A DNA stretch of 64,000 bases from Proales similis (GCA_019059635.1 JAGVRJ010000001.1:1736001-1800000), one strand, 5' to 3'; numbered from the stretch's first letter, positions 46,321 through 59,212 are shown. Notes: generated by a model not told the origin, from the letters alone. Made by a program: numbers and translations.

Positions 46321-46740
46321 ATGGTCGAGGAGGGAATCCAATCGAATGTGAGAACAGCCAAAAATGATCTTCTCGAGCAAGAACTTTTGCATTCCTACTC
46401 GCTGCGGCCAAAAATCGGAGAAAAATTCAGAGCAGCTGACGTAAAGGAACTCATTCATTCTGTTCTCCTCTCTCAGCTAGCCGATCGTGAATACGATGTT
46501 GAAAAGTGCACCGACATGTCTCGTGCCATCTGCTTGGAAATCAAAGAAAAACTCAAAGGACTCAACTATGACCGATACAAGTTTGTGGTTCAATGTGTTA
46601 TTGGTCAGCAAAAAGGTGCCGGTATCAACATGTCCGGACGATGTTTTTGGGACTCGGATACTGACAACTATGCCGAGTCGATTTATATGAACGACTCGTT
46701 ATTCTGCGTAGCGGCAGCCTACGGGGTCTATTTTTATTAG
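46321..46740 (+). CDS. Tctex1-family dynein light chain
   Basis: A single-exon protein of 139 residues. The Tctex1 fold is clear: FRAADVKELIHSVLLSQLADREYDVEKCTDMSRAICLEIKEKLKGL, then RYKFVVQCVIGQQKGAGINMSGRCFWDSDTDNYAESIYMNDSLFCVAAAYGVYF. The final beta-strand motif LFCVAAAYGVY is the family hallmark. It best resembles the DYNLT2B/TCTEX1D2 group used in ciliary and intraflagellar dynein, but the subgroup is inferred by eye. It dimerises and links dynein intermediate chain to cargo. Confidence 0.9.
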   Translation: MVEEGIQSNVRTAKNDLLEQELLHSYSLRPKIGEKFRAADVKELIHSVLLSQLADREYDVEKCTDMSRAICLEIKEKLKGLNYDRYKFVVQCVIGQQKGAGINMSGRCFWDSDTDNYAESIYMNDSLFCVAAAYGVYFY

Positions 46741-47622
46741 TTCATTTCATATTTGCGTCAAATTGAGCTAATAAATGTAAATTAAACGACTATTCTCATA
46801 TTCTTTATATATCATATGACTGATCGAAACCATTGGGAAGGATTGATTGAAGCCAGGCGTTCAGAAATAATTCTAAAGCCAAGCCTTCGTCCTTGTAATA
46901 TTTGAAATGGATCATGCTCTTTGGTGTATAAATAGTATTGTGCCTCGAGTTCATTTGTTTTCCGACTGCTGCTATTTCATCAGAAATTTGGTCGGAAGCT
47001 CACCCCATCAAGCATCAAATATACCAATTTAGATTTGAAAAGATAACGTGCCGAAGCCCTTCACCAGCTGATCATTCTCTTTCATAAATTGTATTTCACT
47101 GTATTTCAATTCATTTACTAAATGGATCCAAGGCTTATTCTCTTGATTAAGATGGGTTTGTGTACTGACTTTTGCCGAAGCGCATAAAATGCCGAATTAA
47201 GCAGGCTAATGTAATCTGCGCGCCTTTTCATCGAATGCCAGCCAATCTCAGAGTTAATTAATTTCTTATTTGAATATCTATTAAATAACCAAGAACACAA
47301 TTAGAGTTAATCGAATTCGCACGTTCGATTTGTTCTTCTTGTTCGTAACTCGTACGGGCATATGAAGCAAGAATGTCAACCATTAACAATGGAAAAATTG
47401 CGTTTCAGATTGTCATTTGGCTAAATTGGAATATTATTCAAATGTCTTCCTTAAATTGGCACTGCTTTTCAGTCTCAGTTTTTGGCTTTTATTAATTCAT
47501 TCAGCGAACGTTATTCAGAAATCGTCTCTGTTTGATGATTTTATTGTCTTTTTTGCCTTACATCCTTTTTTATTCCTCATACCCAGAATTAATAAACAAG
47601 GTTAAGACCAAACTGGAAAAAA
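46741..47622. other. Intergenic region before glutamate transporter
   Basis: No recognised exon. A short hydrophobic frame at 47417-47605 lacks an ATG and is not supported. Confidence 0.35.
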
Positions 47623-49584
47623 ATGAGGGGAAGAAACTCAGATCGCTTTGAACTATTTCAGGTATGATTAAAAATTAGTATTAAAATTACTTCTGCAATC
47701 ATTTTTTATCTTCTATATTTAAAGAGTATTAAAAAACACTTTTTGCTCATTCTCACTTTTATCGGTGTAAGCCTGGGAGTTGTGTTGGGTTTAAGTCTTC
47801 GTTCAGCAAGACTATCAGATGAAGCTATTCTGCTCATCGCATTCCCCGGCGATCTCCTGATGAGGATGCTAAAAATGCTCGTTTTACCATTGGTTATATC
47901 GAGTCTAATAACCGGTCAGAGTAACAGATTTGAATCCTTTTCGGCCCCGTTATATTATTTATATTGTAGGAGTCGCAGTCCTGGATCCTAAATCATCTGG
48001 AAAAATAGGACTTTACGCAGTTACGTATTATCTGATTACAACTATAATGGCAGCTGTTTTAGGTTTGCATCTAACCGTTCCGCCAGAATGGACTGATTTA
48101 AAATGAATCTTTTTTTTTTAGGAATTTTTTTGGTCGTAACAATAAAACCTGGTGACAAAGACACCAAGGCAGCCGTTGGGCATGGAACGGCTAAAAGCAT
48201 AACAACCACTCAGGATGCTATCATGGACTTAATCAGGTAATTAAGACCGCTAACAAAAGTTAAATGTTATTTATGAAATTTCTGAAATAATTAAGAAATT
48301 TATTCCCCGAAAACATGGTCCAAGCAACCATCCAACAAGGGCAAACTTATTATGTCGAAGAGCAAAATCTGATTATCAAACCAAATCAGACTCTTAAAGA
48401 GGGTAAGGTTCGCCGCCCTAAATATGATTCACGCCGTCAAAATGTCTTCCAATCGAAAGTGATGAATTCGACCATTAAAAAGAAATGGGCATTCAAGTAC
48501 ACCGACAACACTAATATTTTGGGCGTGATCAGTCTGTGCATTGCGTTTGGTTTGATAATTAGCAACATGGGACGTAGAGCTGAAATTTTACTTCATCTCT
48601 TCTTGGTGTTGAATGAGATTACGATGAAACTTGTCAAAATAATCATGTGGTATGCGCCGTTCGGCATCCTCTTTTTGGTTGCAGGCAAAATTCTGGAAAT
48701 CGATGACATGAACCATACAGCTCGTCAACTTGGCATGTATATGATGACTGTGATATTAGGTCTTTTGATTCATGGCATCATCACATTGCCTTCAATCTAC
48801 TTGGCAATCACAAAAAAAAATCCCTTTAAATTCTACTATGGGTGTTTGCAGGTAAAGATTAATCTTTCAACTTTGAAATTTTGCGTATTTGACTAAGAAT
48901 ATTCGAAAGGCTGTTATAACTGGATTCGGAACCTCATCAAGGTAAAAATAAGCTTTCAGCCACAAGTTTACTTTAGGCTTGATTGCTCCGATTTAAAAGC
49001 TCGGCCACTCTTCCTGTGACATTTCGCTGCCTTGAAGAGGATCTTAAAATTGATTCGAGAGTCACTAGATTCGTACTTCCAATCGGCTCAACAATAAACA
49101 TGGACGGTACAGCTCTTTACGAGGCAGTTGCACCAATTTTCATTGCTCAGCTTAATGACCGCCAACTCACCTTTGTTGAATATATTGTGGTCAGGTAAGC
49201 AAGCTCTGAGTCAAAACAAAAAAAGTTTTCATCACAGAATGCTCAAATTCAATAAGCTTTACAGCTACTGTTGCGTCGATAGGAGCGGCAAGTATACCCA
49301 GCGCTGGCCTTGTTACGATGGTAATTGTGCTGCAGTCAGTTGGGTTGCCAGTCAAAGACATAAGTCTCATCTTCGCAGTGGATTTCTTCTTGTAAGAGAA
49401 CATGAAAGCCAAAATGCTTCAGTTTTAATTGCCCTTAAACATTTAAAGGGATCGATTGAGAACTTCAATAAACATTTTGGGCGATTCGATTGGTGCCGGA
49501 ATAGTTCACCATTTATGTAGAAAAGAGCTTAACAAAAAGGATCGCATATTCGACGACGATATTTTCGACCGAGATCTAATTTGA
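47623..49584 (+). CDS. EAAT-like: Excitatory amino-acid transporter (SLC1A)
   Basis: Exon 1 ([13 protein letters not shown]) splices to [27 protein letters not shown] and [22 protein letters not shown] (first membrane helices). A large loop with an NQT glycosylation site follows ([21 protein letters not shown]). The transport core has [10 protein letters not shown] joined to SSATLPVTF, which gives the serine-rich HP1 tip, and [18 protein letters not shown] (TM7 sodium site). [22 protein letters not shown] (HP2) and [19 protein letters not shown] (TM8) come after these. The Arg in the last motif marks the acidic-substrate group. It should import glutamate or aspartate at the plasma membrane with sodium. 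About nine exons. Confidence 0.93.
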
Positions 49585-49786
49585 CTATTTCTTTATAAAT
49601 TTTTAATAAAATTCACATGAAATCGATAGATGAAACGTCAATTATAAAAATGATATTTGAGAAAAAAACCAAGGATCTTGTTTGCCTTATACATTTGTCT
49701 GCAACCGTGACTGTATAATCCTTTTGGTACTCAGCTCTTCTGCTCAAATTCATTTTTAGTTTTTGATCGATCTAGCTCAAATCGGC

Positions 49787-52335
49787 TTAATCAATACCTG
49801 GTGTTAGTGAGCAATCTGATATTATTGAGTTCGCGAGAAATATAAGGCTCTGTGTGTCAGTGTTGAGATACTCTCCGTTGGTCAAATAATGCTGATACTG
49901 CATCAATCCTCGCTCCTAATATGCCGATTGTTTACAAATTAGGTTGGTTTCATAACCTAAACTTGAATTTACCTCTCTTGGAGAAGTTTCTTGAATTGGA
50001 ATGTGAAAAGCTGAAGGCTTTATGAGATCAAATGCTTTCGGGTCGTCTTTCACCTTTAGCCGATTATCTTTTTCTTGAAAAGAGAAATTAAATTTTTTAA
50101 TAGGGCTATGCTCTTGAGCTTCTTAAGCTTACCTTCGGCAGAAACAACGTCTTGGCGACGAATAAAATGAACAAAAGTTCCGATGACAATCAAAAGTATA
50201 AATGCTAGAACTGCGAATAGCCCTATGGAAAGCAGGAACTCGGGAAATTCAATTTCATTTGGAAGAAATATGTAAAACTGAGCTCTAGAGGAGCCATATT
50301 CGTTATGAACTTCGCATTCATATTTCCCAATATCTTCCTTTTTCAATTGACCGAAAACCAAAGACAGCTGACGAGTATATGAATTTCCCATAATGTTCTT
50401 CTCGACTAAACGAAATTTGGCTGAATTCAAACGTTCTTCTTGATCTGTGAGTTTCCAACAGCTCACATTCTAAATTGATACCAATTAATATTAAAACAAA
50501 TTATTATTTGCTTTCAGAAAGGAAAAGTGAGCTTACATGATGTGGAGGGTTTGAGAGGATAATCAGCTCAGCTGTATAAGGACTCCGTGATGAATCATAT
50601 TTAAAAGTTTCTTTACCGATAATTGAAGGCAAACCTATGTAAACATCATAGAAAGAATAATTTTGGGATCATTAGACAGTTAATTGCATTTGGTTAATAC
50701 CTTCTTCAATCACGTAGCTATCAATACTTAATACATCAAAATCGCCGGCTAAAGCCGAGCAAGAGTAAATACCATTGAGTTTGTTTTTTGATTTTTTGTT
50801 CAATGAGTTGATATCGGCCAATCGTATTGTGGAGCCTTCAGCAAACTTTTCAACTCGATTCTTCGTCCAAATCAGCTTAGCAGGCGGATTTGAATCAACT
50901 TGGCATCGTAGCAATGCCTCGTTTGAGGTGCTATTTTGTGAGATCAGAACAAGAGAAGGAGGTTTCACGAGGAAACGGGGCGAATCTTTGAATAAAATTT
51001 ACTTACTCTCGATACTTTATTTTTAAATTCATTACTTACAAGTGACGTTAACATTGTAACTTTTCGTTGAACGACCGATTCTATTTTGAGCGTTGCAGAT
51101 TATTCGCAAGCCATTGTGATTTCTATTGGCATTAAATTCGATTTGAATTGATTTTTCATTCGAATCTTTTCTCTGAACCAGAGCACTTTGGTTCCATAGG
51201 CTCAAGCTGCACAAAAGATGAATAGCTATTTTTTCTGATAGGTTATCATAAAATTTACCTAAAAGAAAATGCAGGAGGATTCGAAGCACTAATTTTACAA
51301 CTAATTTTCGCAATGGTGCCTTCACTAATCGCTTCTCTGGGGGCTTCAATTTCAAGTTGAGGCGTATCTACAGAACAAGCAACCTAAGTTAATATTTGAA
51401 AAATGCCAATGCTAAGATCTCTCTTACAATTGACGTTGACTCGTTTTAGTGTAGTGAGAGAATCAGCTAACAGTGGATGATGAGCAGTGCAGGATAAGAG
51501 CTTCCCATCAAGATTTGCTCTTCCAATCAGACTTATTTGCGAGTAAAATTGATTAGATCGTCGCACTCCAGTTGAATTGGCCAGCACAAGAATGTCGCTT
51601 AGGTTTGTTGGGTGGCTGACCTTCCACACAAAAGTAGGAGCCGGCACTGCGAAGTCGCTAAGACATGAATATTCCATGGGCTGATTTTCTATCAAATATT
51701 CTGAACTTCTCGGTTGAATGTGAATTTTGCTTGGCGCTCCTTTACGGTTTTAAATGGGCGTAAGCGATATTTTCAGCTATAAAGGCTCAAAACTCTAAGG
51801 CTTACTCATCACAAAAACGTGTGCATCAGAGGATCGGATTTTATTTATATTTGCTCCGCTTCGAGTAATTGAACAGCTGTAGCGCCCTTCTTCACTTTCT
51901 GTGATATTTTCGATCATCAAATCCCATTGACCGCTATTTTTATCCCCGACAATAAAGTAGTTTCTCAGACTTCGGTATTGGTAACGATCTGATCGAATCA
52001 TTTCCAGTCGACCCCTGTACACGCAAGCTAAGCTCACTAGTCTGAAATTATTGAAAAACATTCTTGCTTACCAAGTACAAAAATCGTTTTTACACCACTC
52101 GATTAAATCGGTTGTTGAATTGTAGTCTTTAATCCGACAATTCAGTCGGACATTTTGGCCTCTGACTGCATACTGATTAGATGGTCCTTCAATTATGGAC
52201 TGAGTTTCGCCGAATTGAACCAGCAGTGCTTCAAAATTCAGGCGAATATTAACAAAATTTCTTAATTTTGGAACTAAAAGAAAAACGCTTACCTGTTAAA
52301 AATAAATTATAGAGATTGATCTTTGGAAAGGCCAT
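49787..52335 (-). CDS. Kirre/SYG-1/nephrin-type immunoglobulin receptor
   Basis: Starts MAFPKINLYNLFLTG (weak signal peptide, start inferred). Five Ig domains: about 52260-51795 (QNVRLNCRI...GQWDLMIENITESEEGRYSCS), 51720-51390, 51360-51040, 50990-50670 and 50640-50280. A single membrane helix follows at about 50230-50170 (LFAVLAFILLIVIGTFVHFIRR). The short cytoplasmic tail spans two more exons, with KDNRLKVKDDPKAFDLIKPSAFHIPIQE and a final TNGEYLNTDTQS. The first-domain signature and the five-Ig layout fit the Kirre/Neph/SYG-1 family of adhesion molecules. Roles in cell recognition such as synapse or muscle partner choice are inferred. Some exon edges are approximate. Confidence 0.75.
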
Positions 52336-54538
52336 TTCACTCATCGAACCCGAATAATAGACATGTCGTTTTAAAACTTAGATCTCTTCTAAAAGTGGTA
52401 AAAACACTCAAATTCATACGAATGAATAACTGGCAATTAAGACAAAAATGTTCCAGTCTCGCCAGGGTTGGCAGATCGCGACCAAAATCGATGCGAAAGT
52501 GCTACAAATGCTTTAATGCAAATCGACAACGACATTAATCACACTATGTCAAATCGATGCTTAAAAACAATGCAGACTGTTGTTTTTTGGCACTCAAGCC
52601 CATCAAAGTTAACTCGAAGCAGCAATTTCATTTAAAAGGGACAGCGGGCGGTCAAATGAGCTTTCGTCTCGCGTCTTGGCTCTCACTTCCGCTTCAAAGG
52701 CGAGTTTTTTCATTCAAATTGCCTGAAAATCGAACTGCATTGCTTTTATTGGTTCGGCTTTCCGCCTTCTGATTATTATTAGTCCATTCCATGCTCTTCC
52801 TGAATAATAAATTAAGCAAATAGAACGAGCGATCTTTTAATATTTACTCACCGCTTCAACCGTTTTGTAATCAAATCGTGTCCGATAAAGCCAGAATTGA
52901 CTAGGAGGCGCGTGCAGCCAGCCGAATGAGCGATCGAGCGCTGATCAAGTCTGTTACTCTCTTTCACCTGGTCACAACTAATCAACTCAATTTGCCTTAA
53001 ATAATTCTTGCGCACGCTCTTTTGCTCGATTAGAAAAATGAAAACCCGGGCGATGACAAGCGGTAAGCAAACGCACGGCTTAAGAAACCGCAAGTAAATA
53101 AAAAGAGTATCAGATCAGAAAGAGACAGAGAGAGAGAGGACAGAGAGAAAAAGAGAAAAAAAAAACGCAAAATTAGAGAGTGAGAAATGCAAAGTAATCA
53201 GTGCGACATGAGTAAAATGGGGACGATGGACATTGAGCGAATAACGCGACAAATTGTTAATCTTCAAATCAATACAATTAGATTGTTGTGTGCGGGACCG
53301 AATGTTTATTTTTCCATTGCAAGATGATAAGATCAAATTGCGATCAACTTGATAGACAAGCCAAATAGGAACAGAGAGATCAATTGGTCAGTGAAAGCGG
53401 CCTCTGCACGTCTTTGCTTGCTATAGTCTAAACACATTGCATGAACTGATCGAGGCCAAATCGTGTTGGGCCGAGTGGCGAGCAAACGCTCTATCCAAAT
53501 ATAAGCGAACAGTGTAATTAGCTCAACATGCTCTTTGTCTATCAGATTAAGTTACTTACTGCGTTTGCTTAATCTTAAACGCCACCATGAGACCGGACGG
53601 AACCTAGCTTCTCAACCGATTGCTCATGCGCTCATCTCTCGGACTATCTTCCAGTCCTACGAATTCAAAGACAAGACTGGCGAATTTCATAAGCAAGCCA
53701 CCTCTCGAAATCAAACTGACTCAGTCGAATCCTGGGGGGGGGTGGAGACCATCATAAGCTTATTCATGTTGTTCCGCAATAGAAGAGACTAGCGTCCATG
53801 CACCAAATATTCGAATCATTCTCAATACATGCCCTGAAAAGGGAAACTAAGTAAACAATGATCAGATGCGCTATGCCTCAGGTGTGAGAATCTAATTTAA
53901 TTGGCGCAAGCCTCATCTCAACTGGGGCCAGTTCATATTTTTATGTTTATTTAAAGATTAACTAACTAAACGAGCCCGATGCCTTCTCAAATTGCTCTGG
54001 AATGTCTCAGATTCGTTATCAGTTGCCGCTACAGATGTTCTCCTTTTTATCCATGTTTTATTTCCAATAGTTTTTAACCTTACGAGATGAAAGCATTGAA
54101 TTTTGGAAAATAAACGATTGACGCGTTTCTTTTTTTATCCTCTTAAAAAATGACGAAAAACAAGGCCCAGAATTTTGCTATCATTTGCCTCACAAGCTGA
54201 GATTAAGCAACAGATGAAATTGGAAAGAAGGAAATGCATCAGAAACAGGATGAAAAAAGGCTACGCAGTCCTACAGTTTAGTAAATGAACGCCCCGTTTT
54301 AAATACCCTAACGCTTAAACCTTGACGAATTCAACGCATAAAGTAGGAAAGAGGGTTTATTTATTATGCATAATGGAGTGCATGGCCTCATAATTTGAAG
54401 CCTCACCCGTTTCTGCGTACTATACTGTTCAAGTGCTTGCATTCGAAACGTATGACCATCAGGCTCATAATACTTACTGGCTCGTTCGAATCATGACCGA
54501 ACCAAAGTCGCTTGCATGACAGTGATCTAGGAAAGAAG
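52336..54538. other. Long intergenic region between Kirre-like and FBXL genes
   Basis: No convincing exon over 2.2 kb. Holds GA-rich (53120-53160) and G-run (53735-53744) tracts. A short ORF at 54493 (MTEPKSLA) precedes the FBXL start. Promoters of both divergent genes should lie here. Confidence 0.4.
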
Positions 54539-56495
54539 ATGAAAACTTTGCTCAAAAAGAATAAAAAAGTGAGCAGCAAGGATGCTTCAAGGCTAAAAAC
54601 TAGTACAAAGATGGACCCAACTCAATCTCAAGTTACTTCCTTGTTAATAAACAAGGACCCTGAGTCAAATAACTTAGTCTCAAACTGTGGCTCTCATGAA
54701 CCTGTTGATCTAGTCAACAAAATTCTGCCCAAAGAGCTCTTATTGTTGATTTTTTCTCGCCTCGACATCGTTTCTCTCTGCAGATGTGCGCAGGTCTCAA
54801 AGGTAAGCCTAACCACCCAATTAGACTTGACAGACTTACATTTATTAAAATCAAATTTATGAACCATTCTAGTACTGGAACTCTGTGGCATTGGATGGTG
54901 CCAACTGGCAATTTGTTGATTTGTTTCGATTTCAAAAAGATATTAATGCCGAGGTTGTCGAGAATCTATCCAAAAGGTGTAGCAATTTTCTGAAAGGGAT
55001 CCGACTTGAAAATTGCCGATCCATTAGCGATGACTCAATGAGGTTTGTGTGGAATCCAATTTTTTTCTAGGCTTTCAGAATCATTAAAACATTTTATGTT
55101 CTAAAGAATCTTATGTGAACGATGTGAAAATATTGAGCTTTTCAACTTAAAAAATTGTATAAGTTTAACCAACAGCGCATTCGATCAAATTGGAAAAAGT
55201 TTAACCAAACTTGCCTACATCAACTTGGAGTCAACTCGGATTCTCGATCCGGCCTTGATTGCGATCAGGTTAGTTTAAAATCATCGCATCTTGATTCAAA
55301 TTGCTAAGTGATTCATTCAAGTGAGAACTGTCGAGATAAGCTTCAGTCAGTAGATATTTCCTGGTGCAAATTTCTCTCATCTCATGCCATAAGCGAGCTT
55401 ATTAAAAATTGCCCAGGTCTTGTCAGCTTCTCGGCCAAAGGCGTTCTTTCTGTAACAAAAATTAAATTTATCAGTACACATGACTGCCAATTAAATAATT
55501 TGTATTCTCTAGATCAAAGATGCAACTCTTAAAGCACTGGCAGATAACTGTCCTAACCTTTTTTATCTTAACATTAGTGGATGTTCGGTAGAAAGAGTTT
55601 ACTGTGATTCAGTTTTTAATGCTTGTTAAAAACACTTATGCTAGCGCATAACCGACGACGGCTTGGTTGAGTTGTCCAGCAAATGCAAATTATTGAATTA
55701 CATCAACATCTCTAATTGCCCTCAACTGTCAGATTCAACTCTAACAGCTCTTGGTCGTCACTGTATCGGCTTGCTCACCCTAGAGGCTTCGGGCTGTGTC
55801 AATTTAAGCGACACCGGTTTGACCATTTTGAGCAAGGTAGCCATCAGACTCCTGGAATATAAAATTAATGCAGAAAATAATCCACTATAATACAAGGGGT
55901 GTCCCAACCTTTCCCGTCTTGACCTTGAAGACTGCAACAGAGTAAATTACTTATTGTTGTCAAATCGTATTCGTAAAATTTCCATTTTATTAAGTTAACC
56001 GATCTTGGCCTTCAGAATCTCTCTCGCAACTGCCCTCGTCTCAGACACTTGGTAAATAGTCACATGGTACTTCAATACAAGCCTAAAGCTCAGAGGAATT
56101 TAAACTAACAAAAGACTCTCTCTCGCTGCGAGTGTATCACTGACGAAGGAATTAGACAATTAAGTCATTCAGATGCTGCTTTAGTTAATGAGACACTGGA
56201 AATAATCGAGCTGGACAACTGTCCGCTGATTACAGACGTCACACTCGAGCGTCTTAAAGAGTTTTCAAGTTTAAAACAGCTAGAACTTTATGACTGCCAG
56301 ATGATTAGTCGGCAAGCAATACGAAAGTTTCAGGTAAACTCACAATCGACTATTATTTACCATTAACCCAAAATTAAGAATATTTTGAAGCGAAAAAATC
56401 CGTGCGTTAAAGTTCATGCCTATTTCGCACCATCAAGTCCAACTCAGCCACGGCCATCCAGATCGTGTTCGTGCAAATGTTGCACGATTATCTAG
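54539..56495 (+). CDS. FBXL20-like: F-box leucine-rich repeat protein, FBXL2/FBXL20 class
   Basis: After a basic Ser/Lys-rich N-terminus comes the F-box (INKILPKELLLLIFSRLDIVSLCRCAQVS, then YWNSVALDGANWQFVDLF). About 10-11 leucine-rich repeats of the Cys-containing type follow (for example LNYINISNCPQLSDSTLTALGRHC and IIELDNCPLITDVTLERL). The tail HAYFAPSSPTQPRPSRSCSCKCCTII matches FBXL2/FBXL20 and ends in a CaaX-like Cys-Thr-Ile-Ile. The protein is the substrate-binding part of an SCF ubiquitin ligase. Prenylation would place it on membranes. Exons run from 54539 to the stop at 56493-56495; internal introns are short (about 9-10 exons). An upstream ORF at 54493-54519 may affect translation. 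Confidence 0.9.
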
Positions 56496-57117
56496 GATCC
56501 GAAACTGTTTTGTTTTTACTCTCCAAGAGATCTTTATTCGATTTTAACGAGTCGACTTGGTCCGGCTTCATTTTAACAATAATTTAGGATTGCAAAGCCA
56601 AACCAAGCCATATTAAAAAAAAGCATTTTAAACATTTTTAACATTACCCTCCCTAATCATCATTGTATTCTAATCATAATGTATATTATAGCATCTCACA
56701 ACAGTTAAACCAAAATAAAATTTTTACGAAAAGAAATTGTATTAATAGTTGGCCTGGATAGGAGGGAGGAGGGGTGGGAGAAAAGAGTATAGCGGGAGAG
56801 ATCTGTTTCAAATAGTTGTTTGAATATTCAACCAGCTCAATTTACTCGATCCAATAAGAGATCCCATTTTCTACTTTACTAAAGTATGAGTTAAAATCCT
56901 ATTTTAAGTCAGTTTTTAAAAGAAAACGTATGTGCGCAATTCATTTCACTTGGTTGCTTAAGTTAAATCAAACCCGTATACACGCGTTTCACTAAGCCAA
57001 ATAATTTTAAATATTCAAGGGCGTTTTGGTGATTCAAAAGAACCCAAGTGGCATCATTTATTGTTATCTCTACCAGCCAATATAAATACTTATCTCTCAA
57101 AAATCATGTTCTAGATC
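56496..57117. other. Intergenic region between FBXL and DAP1 genes
   Basis: FBXL 3' UTR with AATAAA-like signals (for example near 56716) and DAP1 upstream DNA. TATAAATA at 57081-57088 lies 30 bp before the DAP1 ATG, too close to be certain as a promoter. Confidence 0.35.
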
Positions 57118-57646
57118 ATGTCAGATCGCGGAGAGCTTATTGCAGGGCATCCGCCGGCAAGTAATATCAAATAGATCTACCACATAAGTCGTTCGTTTTC
57201 AAAAAAAATTTCAAACCTGTTCATTCTAGTGATGGTTGGAGGAATGAGGATCAGTAGGTCTCCGAAATTAGAAGCAGACCAAGCCAAGAATGAGCCGGAG
57301 GGCACAGAGAACCAGGAGAAAAGGTGGGCAGTGCTTCCTGTTGTTTTTGTGTGAAGGGAAATTTAATTTCTGGTACTACCTTTCAAAGCGTTCAAAGCGG
57401 AAAATTCACTGAGAGTGATAAGCTAGTGGTCAACAATACTGAAATGAAAGTAAGAAAATTAAGAGAATATCGATTGATCCAAGCATTTAAATTATTTTTC
57501 ATTTCAAGGTTAAAGAAGCTTATCCAACTGAGGGTGTGAAGCAGATTCACATCAAACCTATTGAGGAGAGGAGAATAAATGAACGGGAACAGCCAGCGCC
57601 CAGAACTAACAACACCCTGTTTCAACCCAGACGTTTTAATAATTAA
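57118..57646 (+). CDS. DAP1-like: Death-associated protein 1 (DAP1) homologue
   Basis: Four exons. MSDRGELIAGHPPA splices to MVGGMRISRSPKLEADQAKNEPEG, then SVQSGKFTESDKLVVNNTEMK and VKEAYPTEGVKQIHIKPIEERRIN, ending NTLFQPRRFNN. The GHPPA...GGMRI motif and the C-terminal short basic-proline end match DAP1. About 109 residues, small and disordered as in the family. Vertebrate DAP1 is an mTOR substrate linked to translation and autophagy control; that role here is inference. Exon edges are: about 57118-57160, 57231-57321, 57390-57449 and 57509-57646. Confidence 0.75.
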
Positions 57647-58894
57647 AAAATTTACATCAACACAAAATGCATTATTTTTGGAACATTAATTTTTTTATCT
57701 TTCAGGAAACAAAACTAATGATGATATTACTGAATAAAAAATTGAATTAACTTCTGGTTTGCTCATTTCAGCAGATAATAATTTGACGTCAGGTTTTACT
57801 TCCGCAATATGAAATTTTGGAGGCGAAAAACCATGCAATATGATCGGAAAATTGATATCTGATTCCTCCCGTACTTCTTTTCAGTAAAATTTTTAACCAA
57901 AAGATCAACTCTTTTTGACTCGCACACAACCGACTCTAACTCGTCTCTTACATCAGAATAATTTGTCTAATTTTCCGGTGAATTTAATTCTTGCGAAGAT
58001 CGGGTGACGAGTAGCTCGATTGGTCTCATTGTTAGTTATCCTTTTTCTTTTTTATTTATTTCATTTCGTTAACCCAAATGATTGCGCTGAGGTCCACACT
58101 GTTTATATTTGCACCATTAAGCATTCAGACTTAAGAATGTCACTGAATAATTAAGATTGGGTTTAGTTTGGAGATACCAAGACGATATTTACTTAAAAAT
58201 TCTTCTTATTTAATCAACTCTTGAAATTTTTGCTTTTCCTTTTGCGCTAACGAGTAGGCTTTGATGAGGCTGAAATTTCTCTTAACATTTTTAACTTGTT
58301 CTTAAATCCCGAATTCTTCGATCACGTCTGGCCTCTAAACCTGACTAAAAGCATCCGGCCATTAGAAACGGCTTTTTCAGTCAAACCAAGAAGATGAAGA
58401 CAGTTCTTGTCTTTTGCTGGTTCCGCTTATTTGCGGAATTTGTCAAATATTTGCGCGGTAAATACTTAACTGGAAGAAAAGCCGGATCCAATTTTGGAAA
58501 TGCGTATGACGCCTCTAATTCAACGCAGCGTGGTATCAAAATGCAAGAATGCTTCTTTCTCCTTATTCTCGTATATCTCGACTGATTTTTTAAATATGCT
58601 TGCTGACATTTTATATGTTAGGCATCCTGTAAGAAGGAGCAAGAACCATGGAATCGACCAGCTTAAAATAAGACGACTACGCTTTTGGGTGTTTCAACTA
58701 GTCAAACTTTTGCCTTGTTTTTAATTTAGGATAAAAAATTGTGTGGGCTTGAAAAGGGCAGGGTTCCGCCTCATATAAATGGAAGCGGCATTAACTTCAG
58801 CAGTTTCAAATCGGCAGTAAAATATATACATCAATAAATTTTAGATTTTCATTACAGATAAACAAGGTTCACTCAGTTTTTCAAAATTCAAACA
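57647..58894. other. Intergenic region before neuropeptide candidate
   Basis: No firm gene. A short open frame from ATG 58394 (MKTVLVFCWFRLF) and another near 58730-58820 are exon-like but do not connect in frame. One or more may be 5' UTR exons of the downstream gene. Confidence 0.3.
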
Positions 58895-59212
58895 ATGGAT
58901 CGGAGCCACATAATATTCATAGCTATGCTTGTGATTTCGTGTTCAAGTGCACGTTACATTGAGAGCAACATAGAAAATGACGCTGTTAGGACCAAGGACC
59001 ACCATTCTGGTACGCTGGAGCAAATGCTTCTCCAAGAAATGGCGCAAATGAGAGCTCTTAACTATTTGTTGAGAAAAACTCTAAATGAGGCTTCTCAGAA
59101 TTCGGGAGACAGCATGGAAAACCAACAAATCGCTCGATCAGAGGAAGAACAACAGTTGAGACAAAGAATGGAAAAACGACTGAAAAACATGGCCCTCGGA
59201 TTCGGAAAATAA
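58895..59212 (+). CDS. Candidate secreted neuropeptide precursor
   Basis: I do not recognise a named family. The 105-residue product starts MDRSHIIFIAMLVISCSSA, a good signal peptide. The middle is acidic and helical (TLEQMLLQEMAQMRALNYLLRKTL). The extreme C-terminus is EKRLKNMALGFGK and then the stop. KR is a prohormone-convertase site, and Gly-Lys at the very end is a standard amidation and trimming signal. Cleavage would release LKNMALGF with an amidated Phe. It has no introns in this frame. The architecture is that of a neuropeptide or peptide hormone precursor; the mature sequence is inference. An alternative is a secreted helical protein with a coincidental end. Confidence 0.6.
   Translation: MDRSHIIFIAMLVISCSSARYIESNIENDAVRTKDHHSGTLEQMLLQEMAQMRALNYLLRKTLNEASQNSGDSMENQQIARSEEEQQLRQRMEKRLKNMALGFGK

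Noticed and set aside
58394-58724. Possible small secreted gene (MKTVLVFCWFRLF...) before the neuropeptide
   Set aside because: The exon-like pieces near 58500-58820 do not join in one frame.
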